This document shows, piece by piece, positions 1 through 12,833 of a stretch of DNA of 64,000 nt. Source of the DNA: Sipunculus nudus. Taxonomy: Eukaryota; Annelida; Sipuncula; Golfingiida; Sipunculidae. The stretch covers positions 28,931,079 to 28,995,078 of the forward strand of contig CM049307.1 in NCBI GenBank assembly GCA_026874595.1, written 5' to 3'. How positions within the stretch are numbered: position 1 is the stretch's first letter; each line of letters begins with the position of its first letter. The translations under genes were made by a program, and so were the position numbers. The notes under the pieces were generated by a model, which was given only the letters and a program-made list of their open reading frames with translations, did not search any database and was not told the DNA's origin.

Positions 1-779
1 ATATGAATAATAAAAAGATATAAATGCTAAAAGTACAGATAAAAAAACACAATAACTAAAAAAATTAAATTACATGGGTTTTTTGCCTGAATGTGGTGCT
101 AAAATATGTACCAGTACCATTAAGAAATGGTAAAACAATGAGTGAAAGGGGTCCGTGACTCACAGACCTTTTTTACTCCTTGTTTTACCATTCTAAGACT
201 GTAAGGTATGTGTGTCAGGGTCCATAAATGTTTATTGTAAAAGTATGTTGCCAAACAGACTTATGTTTTTAACCAAACACAATAAACAATATGTCTATAG
301 ATACTTTTCTGCTTAAATATCTGGTCAAATTACCATGGGAGTTTAAGAATGATAAATTTCTCTTCAGGTCTAAGGTCCGTGTTTTACACACTGCCTTGAG
401 CTGTCCACTAGGTCATGTATGATCATTGTCTGTTGGCACCTGAGAGGTTGTCAGTGTCAAGGAAACATGGGGCAGAGCCAGAGTGCCAGAAAAAAAGGCA
501 TGGGTTATGTATGACAAAGGCAAAACTACGCCGCACATCTGTGTAATACAGTGTTGTAATTCAGTCACCCTGTGACCCCCTAACCTTATTTAATTGGACT
601 CTGTATTATTTGACCCTGCCATATATTGAGTCCGATACTGAGCCCATACAGTGAGAGTTTCTACAAGACACGGGATTAAACTATTATGACACCAATAAAT
701 ATGTTTCATGGTTTCGATAGCAACTAAAATAAAACTTGGATCATTATTTTTAAACATTTACTGACCTTTTTTTATCAGG
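1..779. other. No gene recognised
   Basis: AT-rich sequence without long frames, splice-bounded exons or repeats that I could match elsewhere in the window. Confidence 0.5.
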
Positions 780-1640
780 GGCATATCAGCAAGTTTAAAA
801 AGGACTATGAAGAACATGGTGTTATTGTAGTCCATGAGCCAGACCCCCCAAAAAATGGGGTTGACTACCAAATAGGGGGACTATATGCTGTTTTGTTTTT
901 CAGTTACTACAGCATCTGAACTGTATGAAAACGTGTGATGGACGTGCAGCATGCCCAGCTAAATGTCTTTTTGGCGGCCATCATTAAAATATGTCAGTTT
1001 TTCTTGTGTACATGCAATTTAATTTTTGGTAATAATTTGGTTTTTGATCGGTCTTGGCCACATTATATTTACCAAGTGCTAATAAAATGGCGAAATATGA
1101 CTTTCTACAGATACCCAAACAAATTTTGATTAATTATTTTAGATGAATATTAAAATATTGATTCATTTTGTATTAACAACTGAAAATAAAAACATTTTTG
1201 GAATATATTTATATATGTATTGCAAAATAATTATTATATTCCAATAATTTGAATGCCTTACACATATGTATACAAAAAAATTAAGATATGGCACATTTTT
1301 TAGCAATATTTAATAGTTTTTAGGCTTTTGAAGTGATGCTGTGTAATAACAAGAGTAATATCACCTAATATTCAGCATTCAAGTTATTGTAGTTTAAATC
1401 AATCATTAAAGTGGTCAAGAGGTCACCTTTTATCATCCTATATTGTCAGAATGTTGAAAAATCTATTATTAGACAAGAATCAGGATTTCATAAAAAAAAC
1501 AAGGCCAGCAGGCCTAATACCTACCTGTGCAATGGGATATACATCAGTTACAATAATGCTTCCATGATAACATGCTTGATCAATCTACGAAAAGTGCTTG
1601 ATTGCTTTTCAAGTACATGTGTGACACGTACATGTACATA
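780..1640 (+). repeat. Left arm of a large inverted repeat
   Basis: gatggacgtgcagcatgccc (937), caccttttatcatcctatat and gcaatgggatatacatcag recur in inverse order at 10740-11510. No coding capacity seen. Confidence 0.65.
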
Positions 1641-2990
1641 ACAAGTACCAAACATTTTGAACCCAATTACACAGGGTCACTCTTGGTAAAAAAGCTTATA
1701 TACAACACAAAACTAATTGTAATTGGCACCCCAAGTTTTGTGTATAAGAAAGCCATTCAACATGTATAGACATACAAATTCCATGAAGATAATTCAAACC
1801 ACTCTTAGGCTATATGCACAGATACATGAAACAATTGTAGATGGCACCACAGGTATTGTACATGACGGAGCTGTCCAAAATGTACAGATATGCTTAATTT
1901 CAGGCTGATATATAAAATCCCAACTGTTTTAAACAGGAACATACACTGCGCAAAAATCATTTGGTGTCATGCAGCCATCAATGATGCATTGACATGCCAA
2001 CATTTCAGGTTGATACATGAAATGTTCTTGAGTTTGGTCAACAACGCTGACAAAGCTCAACTGAGGAAGGCAGTTGCCACCAAAGTCAACTGTGGCTAAG
2101 TGCAAAGTTTAGCTACTGACTGTAATTTTAACCTGTTGCCTTATCTGATACAGTTGGCATTCTGCTAAAGATAAAAATAGTTAGAGACAAAATCTTGGCC
2201 TGTCGCCACCCTCAATTAGTTGGCAGTCTGCCAAGCTGTTTATAGATACAGACAAAATCTTGGCCTGTTGTTAAAAATGTTTACACAGACTAAAAGACTG
2301 GTAAAATGATTTTTTCATGCTTACATATTCATAAAATTTTTATCGAAAATGTTTAGTAAAACCAGAATACAGATTTTTTTTCGTGCATTTATCTTGCACA
2401 TACGTTAGCCATGGACACCAATAACTTTTATGTTGCCAGTAGACCTCTGCTTTTATACCAAGAGAGCTCAGTCTGTTACTACAACAAATGTACTAGCTTT
2501 GTTAACTAAATTATTTTAATGCCCTTTTATTTAAAACGGTCAAATAATTCAACCAAAATCATTTAAGTAAACTCTGATCAAAGAAGGACATATAAGAATC
2601 GTTTTGGTGCAAATTTTACAGAATTTGAAACAACAGGTTTGCAGAAAAAGACTATTGCAGACCTCAGTTTGATACTTTGTTTGATACAGACCATCTTCAG
2701 CTTTCCTTGATCAGTGTACTCGGTGTGTTCTTATATAACTTTGACAACCCTACCTAAGGATAATTCTTGTGAAAAATAATATCATTTGGCCTGCAGTTTC
2801 ATCGTTACAGATTTTGATGCAGAAGCTGAAAAGGGATAAATTGAAAAGGTGTTTGCCCATAATAAAAGGTCAATGAAGTTGGTGCCACAAAAAACTCAGT
2901 CTTTCAACATTTGACATGTCACTGATTTTGGCATAAAATTTGGGAAACTTGCTCTTGCTGTTCCTGAGAATTTAATGGGGTGGGTGAGGG
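1495..2990 (+). repeat. Dispersed composite repeat, copy 1 (diverged)
   Basis: Same order and orientation as 60575-63195: aggcctaatac-ctgtgcaatggg, then aagtaccaaacattttga, acaacacaaaactaattg, several ggcagtctgcc segments, tcatttaagtaaact and ggtcaatgaagttggtgcc. No coding capacity seen. Confidence 0.65.
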
Positions 2991-5900
2991 GGTGTCCCTT
3001 GCAGCTACTTCTAGGCAGATGAATATGCAAATTTGTTGACTAACACACTAACACATAAATCATATTATAAAATATTTCAGTGATCTGCTCTTAAAGTACA
3101 CAGGAATGTGTGATGTACGCTCCAGACTTCCAGTTAAAGGCCTGCTTTTGGACATGCACACCTACACACAACTACCCCATGCAAGGGGACATGATAAGCA
3201 GGGGACATGATAAGACCTGAAAGAAACACAAAGACAGATTACCTATGATGGAATCCAGGATATTCAACAAATAACTTAATATCTTGAAAACAAACATTAC
3301 ACACACAAGCAGTTTTTTTTTTGAGCATTCAATATGGCTGCAAGCATTTGGTCAGAAATATCACCAGAGAAAATATGTTGTCTTGTACACATGCATATAC
3401 CATATTATTTTCCGAGACTTCACATATTTTACAGTCTCTGTAATTAGAAATAAAAGAACATCACACGCATAAACCAAAAACGTTACAAATAAAGGAATAG
3501 AATTATTCACTATTGTCAGTAAAAAGTTTCTGTAGAGTTTCTCTGACGTTGTGTGCAATTGATTATTTATTGCATATTAAATTAACAAGAGCTTGGGTTA
3601 AACTTCACAATATTATGCTTTATAATTTCGTTAATTGTGATTTTGTTAATGATCATACAATAAACCACATAAATTGAAAAGTAAAATAAACATTACAAAT
3701 TCTGTTTTTGATAATTAAGGTGTTTATTTTGATTAGCTCAACTGACTTGATTTTCACACTAATAAGGATGCATGGACTTTAATAAATGGGTAAATAAATG
3801 GGTAATAAAAAGGTGTTGAAACATGGCATGAAATGAATGCTGGGTCACCAAAATTACTCGGTTTTAAGTGGCCCCCTTGGAGAGCAAATATTTTATAGCT
3901 TCTATTTCAGATTACTTTTTTTACGCGAATCATGCATGTGAATATCTCATTCACTCCCCAGTAAAAGAGTGATCCATTTGTTAAAATAGGCATGTCTATA
4001 AAAGGTGGGAAAACATTTTAAAATGGGTCATCTTCTTTTCCTTAAGTAGCCAGTCACTATAGCTTATCATTATTATGTGAAAATGAATCTTATTATATGT
4101 CATATACCTATATTGTAGGTTGTCTAAGTCCAATTTCTTGTCAATATTTTTTTTTAAACTGTGATAGATTTATAGGTATTAGAGATTATATTTATCAGTG
4201 ACACATGTCTATGTTAAATCAAACATAAAACACTGTATGCGGCACTGGTATTTAGTAATCAGAAAAATGCTGGATAAGAAAGCCCACAGACATTCAGAAT
4301 TGCTGACCAATACATTAAGAATTTCTTCTGTCAAAGGACTTCAAAATTGAGATGTAAAAATCATTTAGAAATTATGGGATTGATTTGCTGCCAATATTTC
4401 ATGAGGACATAATTAATTGTTCGAGAACATTACTCTTTGATTTCCGTTTTAGTTGACACCGTACGTTTAACTGTTTGTGCTTATTCTAGAATTTGAGTAA
4501 ATATACTTAGAAAATGTCTTAAAATTCCAGGCATAACCACTCTTGCAAAAAATAATTGAATAAATGAATAAATCAATATGCCTACATAACATAGTCTTTG
4601 CGGTTAAATGTCCATGCATGTTTCCATTCATTCATCAATAAGAGTGGTTCATTATGTACATTTTGTAAAAACCCTCTAGTCTTTGTGACAATTTGTCTTA
4701 CATATTAATTCATTCACTCAGTGAGTCTGTCATTCACTAACCCTTTCATTCTTTTATTGTCCAGGCTTTAAAATAGATATTAAAATTAACATTCAAACAT
4801 ATTTTTTAGCGAACCTGTGAGCTTATGCGATAGTGCGGCGTCGTCCGTCGTGTGTTGTGCGTGGTCTGTACATTAACCATAGCTATCTCAAAAACGGCAG
4901 GAGCTAGCATCACCAAATTTTTTGCAAATAATCAGTCATCCAAAAAACTATATTGGATTTTGTTTATTTTTTTTCTAATTGCATTTTCTTAGATTTTATA
5001 GGGAAAAAGCTAAAAAAGCTTTAAAAATCTTCTTCTCCGAAACTGTCCAGCCAAATTGTCCAATATTTCACAGAAATGATCCTTGGAACAATCTTTCTCA
5101 AGTTTGTTCGAATGGTTCCAGTTTGGAGATTTTTGGCCAAGTTACAGTAGGTTGAATTTTGTTAACTGTGCAAAAAAGCATATTAAAATTTAAATCTCAG
5201 AAAAGGCTGGAGCTATCATCACCAAATGTTATACCAATGTTGCTCACATAGGTCATATCAGAAATTGAGGTATTGGTGGCGCCACCTGCATCGGCCTTTT
5301 TTGTATGGGGTCATTAGTGCCTGTATCACACTGAGGGCTACAAAAAACTTCTTCTCTGAAACCATATGGCCAAAATGTTTAATATTGCACAGAAATGATC
5401 CTAGGGAAGTGCTTTCTGCAGTTTGTTCAAATGGTCTCTTTTCAGTGACTTTTGGCTAAGGTATGGGAAGCTGAATTTAGTCATATGCCATAACAGCCCA
5501 TTTTAGCTCAGTGGCTACAAAGATCTTCTTCTCAAAAACCAATGGGCCAAATTCTTAAATCTCACACATTAATTATCCTCAGATGTTGATAATTCAAGTT
5601 TGTTCAAATGGTTTTTGGTCAGTGCTTTTTGGCTGAGTTACGGGAAGCTGAACTTAGCCAGTTTGCTGTATCTTCTTATATGAGTTATTAACTTGCGAAA
5701 CGTTTTTCAACTGATGCCACTGAAGCCAGTTTGTTAAATATTTTACAAGAATAATCCCTTCAATAATTCTTATAATAATTGTCAATAATGGTTCCACATG
5801 AATGATTTTTGGCTGAATTATGGAGATTGAATTGAGTCATTTTACCATATATGTAAGCTGTGTGATGCTGTTATATCTAGCCTGGCACCAGTTCAGCATC

Positions 5901-6004
5901 TATTACATCATGCCGCTAGACATTTAAATTTCAGGTTAATTGGTTAATATTGACAAGAAAGTTTTTTTAAAAGCTTTTACAAATTTGAATTTATGATTTA
6001 AGTT

Positions 6005-6412
6005 ATTCATCATACCAGGCAATGTTACAATCATGGATAATCAGCTCTCTGTGGCTATATAAAGACAACTGTACATGGATTATGAATTATTGGTATCCCT
6101 ACTCAACTTAATTCAAGAATTTGCCATCAATGATATATATCTGTATTTTAATTTGCATTCAGTATGCATCCGTAATAATTTTACATATATATTCCTGATT
6201 TCTTTTCTATTCATCATACCAGGCAATGTTACAATCATGGATAATCAGCTCTCTGTGGCTATATAAAGACAACTGTACATGGATTATGAATTATTGGTAT
6301 CCCTACTCAACTTAATTCAAGAATTTGCCATCAATGATATATATCTGTATTTTAATTTGCATTCAGTATGCATCCGTAATAATTTTACATATATTCCTGA
6401 TTTCTTTTTTAT
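6005..6412 (+). repeat. Two direct 204-bp tandem copies
   Basis: attcatcataccaggcaatg starts each copy (about 6005 and 6210), and the period of 204 bp is seen throughout. The copies are almost identical, suggesting a recent duplication. Confidence 0.9.
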
Positions 6413-6897
6413 AAAAAGTCAGCTGAAAAGCATTTGGTATTGGGAAAATAAATTTCAAAGTTATTTCAAGTAGGGACCACTTTTGTGTACAGATGGCAGC
6501 ACTTGGTTTACCATTGGCAGATTGCCAGTGCCATGATGTAGGCCATAAGCCAAGATGATGTCAGTTCTATAAATAGTTTTGGCACAGTGCCAGAATTGGA
6601 AGAAGTGCAGCCAGGTATAGATCAAGAGTTCACTCAGTGCAGTAGCTGCATTCTATTTATAGCTTTGGCAGACTGCTCACTACATCATATTTGGCACCAA
6701 AGTTCAGCTTGAATCTTTTTATAGCTTTGGCAGACTGCCAACTGTGTCAGAATATGCAACAGGTCAAGAGTTCACTCAGTGCAGCCAGGTACAGGTCAAA
6801 AGTTCACTCAGTCTAGCCAGGTGCAGGTCAAGAGTTCACTCAGTTCAGTAGCTTGAGGCAGCAATTTGTCACAGGTCACTCGGGGGCAACTGCCTAA

Positions 6898-7157
6898 AGC
6901 TGTGTTTCCATTCATCCGTAAATCTTGTACGTCTCGTACGCAAAAAATAGGATCCCTCTTTTTAAGATGAACTGTTTCCATATGTACGTTTTAACGTGCT
7001 CCACATGCGTATCTGCAAAAACAGACAGTATCGAAACGGATCGGTGAGCGATTCATCCGTTTTGCGGATGGCAAAAGTGCCTACATTTCCCAACAGTGCC
7101 CCGGTGCCAGGTGTGATGAGACATATTTACCTTCTTCCTGCCTGTCGTCCTTGCAGT
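6898..7157. mobile_element. Truncated inverse copy of the 11678-12083 TIR element
   Basis: It begins aagctgtgtttccattcatc and matches the right ~270 bp of the other copy in inverse orientation up to cctgtcgtccttgcagt, after which similarity stops. Confidence 0.7.
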
Positions 7158-7463
7158 GCATCAAACTCTGGGGAAGTTTCATGTATTGGACCGATACCTG
7201 TCTATGCGTCTTTGATGGTATTCTCATTTACAAGACAGGTGGTGCCACCTACATTGACTTTTTCAGTGTATGCGCCTGCTTATTTCTACAGAGGAATTTG
7301 ATACATCCGCCTAAAATTGGGTGTGTTTATACATATCGGGTAGCTTTATAGTGTAGAAGACTGGTGGCGCCACCTACAATAATTTTTGCACAGTGTATGT
7401 CCCTGTTAATTTCACAGGAGGGGTTTGACGTATATAAGACTGGTGGTGCCAGCTACAATCATT

Positions 7464-9110
7464 GTATCAGCCAAAACAGAGTTTTGCGGATACTATGTTT
7501 ACAGTGGGACACTCCATAGGTTTCCAGAGAAACTAACCACTGGGCAGAATTTTTTAAATTTCGGAATTAGGATTGGTCAAATGTGAACTGCTGCGCCCTC
7601 ATTTTTGGTTGACCTCTGACCTTTCCTCTCTGCCCAGCGTCCATTTGTGTGTCTGTTTCCACACATAAAACCACACATCTCAGGAACCGTTTGACTGATA
7701 AGGCTAAAGATTTTTCACAAATGTAGCCCTTGGAAAGCTATATATCATACACTAAAAATGGTGGCGCCACCTGCAACCATTTTTGCACAGTGTCCATCTG
7801 TTCATCTGCCTTGAGATAAAAACACTCATATCTCTGCATTGGTTGGACTTATCCACCTGAAATTTTGCAGACATCAAAGCTCATATCTTGGGAACCGTTT
7901 GACCAGTTGGGCCAAAATTTTGCGTGTGTATAGATCTCCCACAGCTCTTTATCATACGCAAAACTGGTGGTGCCACCTGCAACCATTATTTGCAAAGTGT
8001 CCATCTGTTCATCTGCCTTGGGATAAAAACACTCAGATCTCTCCATTGGTTGGACTTATCAACCTGATATTTTGCAGGTTTATACATCCTGGACAGCTTT
8101 CTTGATTTTATGACAGGTGGCGCCACCTACATACACGTTTAAGCTTCAGACATCGAAGCTCATATCTCAGGAACCGTTTGACCAGTTGGGCCTAAATTTT
8201 GCGTGTGTATAGATCTCCCACAGCTCTTTATCATACGCAAAACTGGTGGTGCCACCTGCAACCATTATTTGCACAGCGTCCATCTGTTCATCTGCCTTGG
8301 GATAAAATCACTCATATCTCTGCAGTGGTTTGACTTATCCACCTGAAATTTTGCAGGTTTATTCATCCTTGACAGCTTTCTTGTTTTATGACAGGTGGCG
8401 CCACCTACATTCAAATTTACGCTGCAGATATCCAAGCTCATATCACAGGAACCATTTGACCGATATGGCAAAAATTTTGCATGTTTATAGATCTCACACA
8501 GCTCTTTATCATACGCAAAACTAGTGGTGCCACCTGCAATCATTTTTGCACAGCATCCGTCTGTTTGTTTGCTGTGGCATAAAATCACTCATATCTCAGC
8601 AGTGGTTTGACATATCTTCCTAAAATTTTGCAGGTTTATACATCTTGGATAGCTTTCCAGATTTTGTGGCAGGTGGTGCTACCTACATTTATGTATACAC
8701 TGCAGACATTCAGGCTTATATCTCAGGACTTGATTGACATATCCCCCTGAAATTTTGCATGTGTATAGATCTTACATAGCCCTTAATCATACACAAAATT
8801 GGTGGCACCACCTGCCACCATTTTTTCACAGCGTCCATCTGTATTTCTGCCATGGTCTAAAATCACTCCTATCTCAGTAGTGGTTTGACTTATCTGCCTA
8901 AAATTTTGCATGTTTATACATCTTGGACAGCTTTCTGGATTTAGTGGTATTAGGCGGAACCTACATACACGTTTTGGCTGCAGACATCCGGGCTATTATG
9001 TAACACACCTCACTCTATTTGCCCTTGCCACTCAATCCATGCCTTATTCACCTTTCCTACTCTGATTTTGGGGGATACACGTAGTCGCTTGTTGACTACC
9101 CATATTCTAG
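7464..9110 (+). mobile_element. Non-autonomous Helitron/Helentron-like element with ~280-bp internal repeats
   Basis: The left end is tgtatcagccaaaac, forming a hairpin with gttttgcggatac. The right end has hairpin gtagtcg/gttgactac, an 11-nt spacer and CTAG followed by T, as in rolling-circle 3' ends. Inside are about 4.5 units of ~280 bp with gccacctgcaacc and ctcatatctcaggaacc. The element interrupts another repeat: flanks agctacaatcatt and tttttgtgttgtgtg are contiguous in the copy at about 60750-60780 (inverse strand), which serves as an empty site. Confidence 0.75.
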
Positions 9111-9305
9111 TTTTTGTGTTGTGTGCACCCATGCCAAAATTGCAGCAGTGATTTTTGTTTAATTGTTTCTTGTTCTAAGTGTTTAGTACTTGCATTGTTC
9201 ATATACATGTTACACATGTTCTTGAAAAGTAATGGTCCAGCATTGAAGCATTATACCTGTTGTAATCTCATTGCACAGGTTTGCATTAGGCCTGTAGGCC
9301 TTGTT
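9111..9305 (-). repeat. Right part of composite copy 2, beyond the Helitron-like insertion
   Basis: tttttgtgttgtgtgcaccc, gcagcagtgatttttg, tagtacttgcattgttcat and ggtccagcattgaagc are the inverse of 60590-60765. Confidence 0.7.
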
Positions 9306-9930
9306 TCTGTAATATATAGTAAAAATATATGTATATATAAAAATAAATATATTTTTGCAAGTTACATTTTCCTGTAATATATAATAATGAAATGTATATT
9401 CCAATTATTTCTGTTCATTGATCCATGAAGAGGTTCACCATTGTCCTGTTATAGGGGAAAGACCTAATTGTAAATTAATATAATATAAAAAAAAAACTGG
9501 GTTTAAAAAGTTGATATCTTTTTATATATCTAAATGTATTCACATCCCTTGCCTTTTTCAGTGAGCGAACTATGCTTTTTAATTATAATACGCATTGTTC
9601 AAAAGGTATGAAACATTCTTTATTATAAAATGTGTCCATGAAAATTTAAATGTGGCTTTTTCATGGCATTATGGTAAATGAAAGTATCTATATTGTTCTT
9701 TCCTGGGATTCCTTTTGACTTTTTTTTTTATATCAGCCTGGGTACCTTAGAGGAATGCATGGTTGCAAAATAATTTGTCAAAATTTGTTCCAAAATGAAA
9801 CCCTGTTATACTGGACTATGAGGGGAGTTTTTATTTATTGCAACAGGAGGAGTCATTTCAAAGAGATCCAAAGGGGGCAGTATAAAAAAGTAGTAAAAAG
9901 TAGTAAATATAAATATAATATAAAATGGGG

Positions 9931-9949
9931 GGAGAGAGAGAGAGAGAGA
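9931..9949. repeat. (GA)n microsatellite
   Basis: A short run of alternating ga following gggg. Confidence 0.85.
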
Positions 9950-10100
9950 ATATGCATAAAGTAGCAATGTTCTTATATTTCAAAATTATCTTTTGCTTTT
10001 TCTTATAGCCAATAACATTATTATATAAAAGCTTAAATATTAACCAGGATATATGCTGAACAAAAGTATAACAATATACTAAACTTTTGCTATATCAGTT

Positions 10101-10500
10101 GTTACGGGGTGACATTAAAAGCGGACTAAACTGTCTCGCTAGTGAAGCTTGCTTTTCTAGCGAAGCGGTTGGTACGCCGGACTTGTGCGCCACTTATATG
10201 GGTTCGAATCCCGGATCAGCTCACTGTTTTCCCCTGAAAAATTTCTCTTCGTAACATAATGGGGCTTGTCCAACGAGACAGTTAACTTTGTGGCCCAGGG
10301 AATAATCTCACCAAAGTGTGACTCCTGGGATAATTAGTCTTGTTCTGATTGCAGAACGCTCTTAAGAGGGGGTGTGTTACCGGGTGACATAAAAGTGGAC
10401 AAACTGTCTCGCTAGCGAAGCGGGTGGTACGCCAGACTTGTGCACCACCGACATGGGTTTGAAACCGGGGTCGGCTCAGTCTTTTCCCCTGAGCAATTTG
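10101..10500 (+). mobile_element. Pair of tRNA-derived SINE-like units
   Basis: Two copies of gttac-gggtgaca and actgtctcgctag start at 10101 and 10377. Each has a tRNA-like segment with an A-box-like ggttggtacgcc and a B box (gggttcgaatccc at 10200; degenerate gggtttgaaaccg in the second). They do not fold as an intact tRNA by eye, so they are called SINE-like rather than tRNA genes. Confidence 0.6.
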
Positions 10501-10739
10501 TATTCATACCACAGTTCATTTCTATTTCAGACAAAATCGTTTCTAAATCCAAATATCTATTATGTTAAAGAACAGGAAAAACAAAGCTGCCATAGTGTAT
10601 AACAGGCACAAAAATAAACTAGCCTTGAGTTTGAAACGTCTGTCAAGTGATTTTATAATATTTATACATCAAACTAACTGAAAACCATATTATAATAAAT
10701 ATAAATATATGGAAAATGAATCAATCCCTTCCCTATAAT

Positions 10740-11510
10740 GGTCAAGCATGTTATCATGAAAGCATTTTGCCTGATGTATATACCATTGCACAGGTTTGTA
10801 TTATGACTGTAGGCCTTTTGATTTTTTAAATTAAATCCTGATTCTCATATAATTGGAGGGTATACTTTGCTAGATTTTTCAATATTTTAATAATAGAAGG
10901 TAATAAAAGCTGACCTCTTGACATCTGTAATGTTTAATTCAAACTACAAGAACATTATTGCTAATGGGCGATATTAGGTGATTTTAATCTTGTTACCACC
11001 AAATATCACTTCAAAAGCCTGAAAACTAGTAATTTCACTGAAAATAGTGCCATATATCAGGGATATTTTGCATACAGATATGTTAGACATTCAAAACATT
11101 TGAAGTAAATATTTATTTTGCAAAATATATTCATACTCAAAATAAAATGGCGGCATTTTTTAAATTTTGATTACAAAATTGATCAATGTTTTAATATTTA
11201 CCTCATATTATTCATAAAGATTTGTTTGGGTATATGTAGAAAGTTATGTTTCGTTATTTTAACAGCTCTTGGTAAACATAATGTGGACCAGACCCATCAC
11301 AAACCAAATAATTAACAAAAATAAAATTGTATTAAAAAAATGCACATAATTTAAATATGCCGCCAAAAAGACATTTAGCTGGGCATGCTGCACATCCATC
11401 ACATGTATTCATACAGTTCAGATACCGTAGTAACTGAAAAACATACTGGCATTTAGTCCCCCAATGTGGTAGTCAAAACTGTTCTGGCTCATGGACTATT
11501 GGCCCTTGAA
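10740..11510 (-). repeat. Right arm of the large inverted repeat
   Basis: Inverse of 780-1640, e.g. gggcatgctgcacatccatc at 11382 and gatgtatataccattgcaca near 10775. The two arms enclose about 9 kb of other repeats. Confidence 0.65.
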
Positions 11511-11677
11511 TACCTCCCTTTGGGAGCCTGACACTGACTAGAGTGACCGAGAACCAACATTTTGTTACATTTTGTTTTAAAGGCTCACTTTGAAGTGTGA
11601 CGCACTGGCACAGTATAATAGTTACACCTGTTGACACTGGTTACAAGGGCATTGAGTGGTGTGTAGCCTTAGGCAAA

Positions 11678-12083
11678 AGCTGTGTTTCCATGTATCAATA
11701 AAAATCGTATCCACAAAAGACATACATACGCTTCATAGCGCACAGTTAACAAAAACTGTTTCCATAAGTACGTACGTTTTTCTTGCGGATACCCTTTGAC
11801 GAGCCTCTTTTGAAACTGCAAGGACGACAGACAGGAAGAAGGTCAATATATACATGTCTCATCACACCTGGCACTGGGGCACTGTTGGGAAATGTAGGCA
11901 TTTTTGCCATCCGCAAAACGGATGAATCGCTCACCGATCCGTTTCGATGCTGTCCATTTTTGCGGATACGCATGCGGAGCACGTTAAAACATACATATGG
12001 AAACAGTTCATCTTAAAAAGAGGGATCTGATTTTTTGTGTACGAGACGTACAAGATTTACGGATGAATGGAAACAGCTTTATA
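11678..12083. mobile_element. ~400-bp TIR element (MITE-like)
   Basis: The left end is aaagctgtgtttccatgtat and the right end, reversed, is aaagctgtttccattcatcc. Internal sequence 11815-12083 is repeated in inverse orientation at 6898-7157, including gatggcaaaagtgcctac and gatcggtgagcgattcatcc. The superfamily was not identified. Confidence 0.7.
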
Positions 12084-12833
12084 TTGTATTAAATCTCACT
12101 GTGTGGCTATCAGACTCAATAATATATATATGGGGCAGGGCCTAATAATATTGAGTCCAATTAAATCGGATGCACAGGTGCCACTGGACTTAAGTCACCT
12201 ACATGACTTTAGTTGTCTTATTGCAACACATCTCAAAGCTGCCATCAAATCCATATTACCAAATGTAAACAATACACTATAGTCAGAACTGTTCACAAGC
12301 TCTCTGGTCTAGAACACTTGCACCAAAATGGTTAATAAGCCTTGATATGATTGGTCAGATTCTAGATGCCTTTCTTGACATGCTAAATATTTGATCTAAC
12401 TGTAGCAACAGATATGTGTCATCTGCTGCATAGACGAAATGTGTTGGAGTCATTTGATTGATTCACTTGCTTTATTGTCCCCTTTTCCTTGGTGCAAGGG
12501 TTAGGTTCACCTGTGAGGTCAAACGTTTTATATCTATAGCTAGTAGTGGCCTAGTGCTCAAGATATCATGTTATATGGGCTTATCTATGAAGCTTGCTTC
12601 TTTTGTCATAAAAATATCTCATTATATATCCGAAGAGCCTTTTTGTAGAGATTATTACTTGGTCCAGGATGCATTGGTGACAAACTTACAAGTCTCTGAG
12701 TTGATGTAGAAGATTCTTTATTTTAACTATACAGGAGAGGGTATGCCAAGCTCCTGTTCAGGGCTTGGTCCCGAGTTTGTAACTGCCTCTCCCCAACAGC
12801 ATTACTTCAAGCAACATTCATAAACCATTAGTA

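Larger units (their letters stand above)
4800..7463 (-). repeat. Dispersed composite repeat, copy 2 (inverse, interrupted)
   Basis: Inverse of 60790-63100: segments such as gctatcatcaccaaat, tggtggcgccacctgca and caagagttcactcagt. It continues at 9111-9305 after the Helitron-like insertion 7464-9110. It also holds the TIR fragment 6898-7157 and the 204-bp duplication at 6005-6412. Confidence 0.65.

Noticed and set aside
10130-10215. Functional tRNA gene
   Set aside because: A- and B-box-like segments are present, but no complete cloverleaf or anticodon arm can be drawn. A second copy 276 bp on, within a repeated unit, indicates a SINE-like element.
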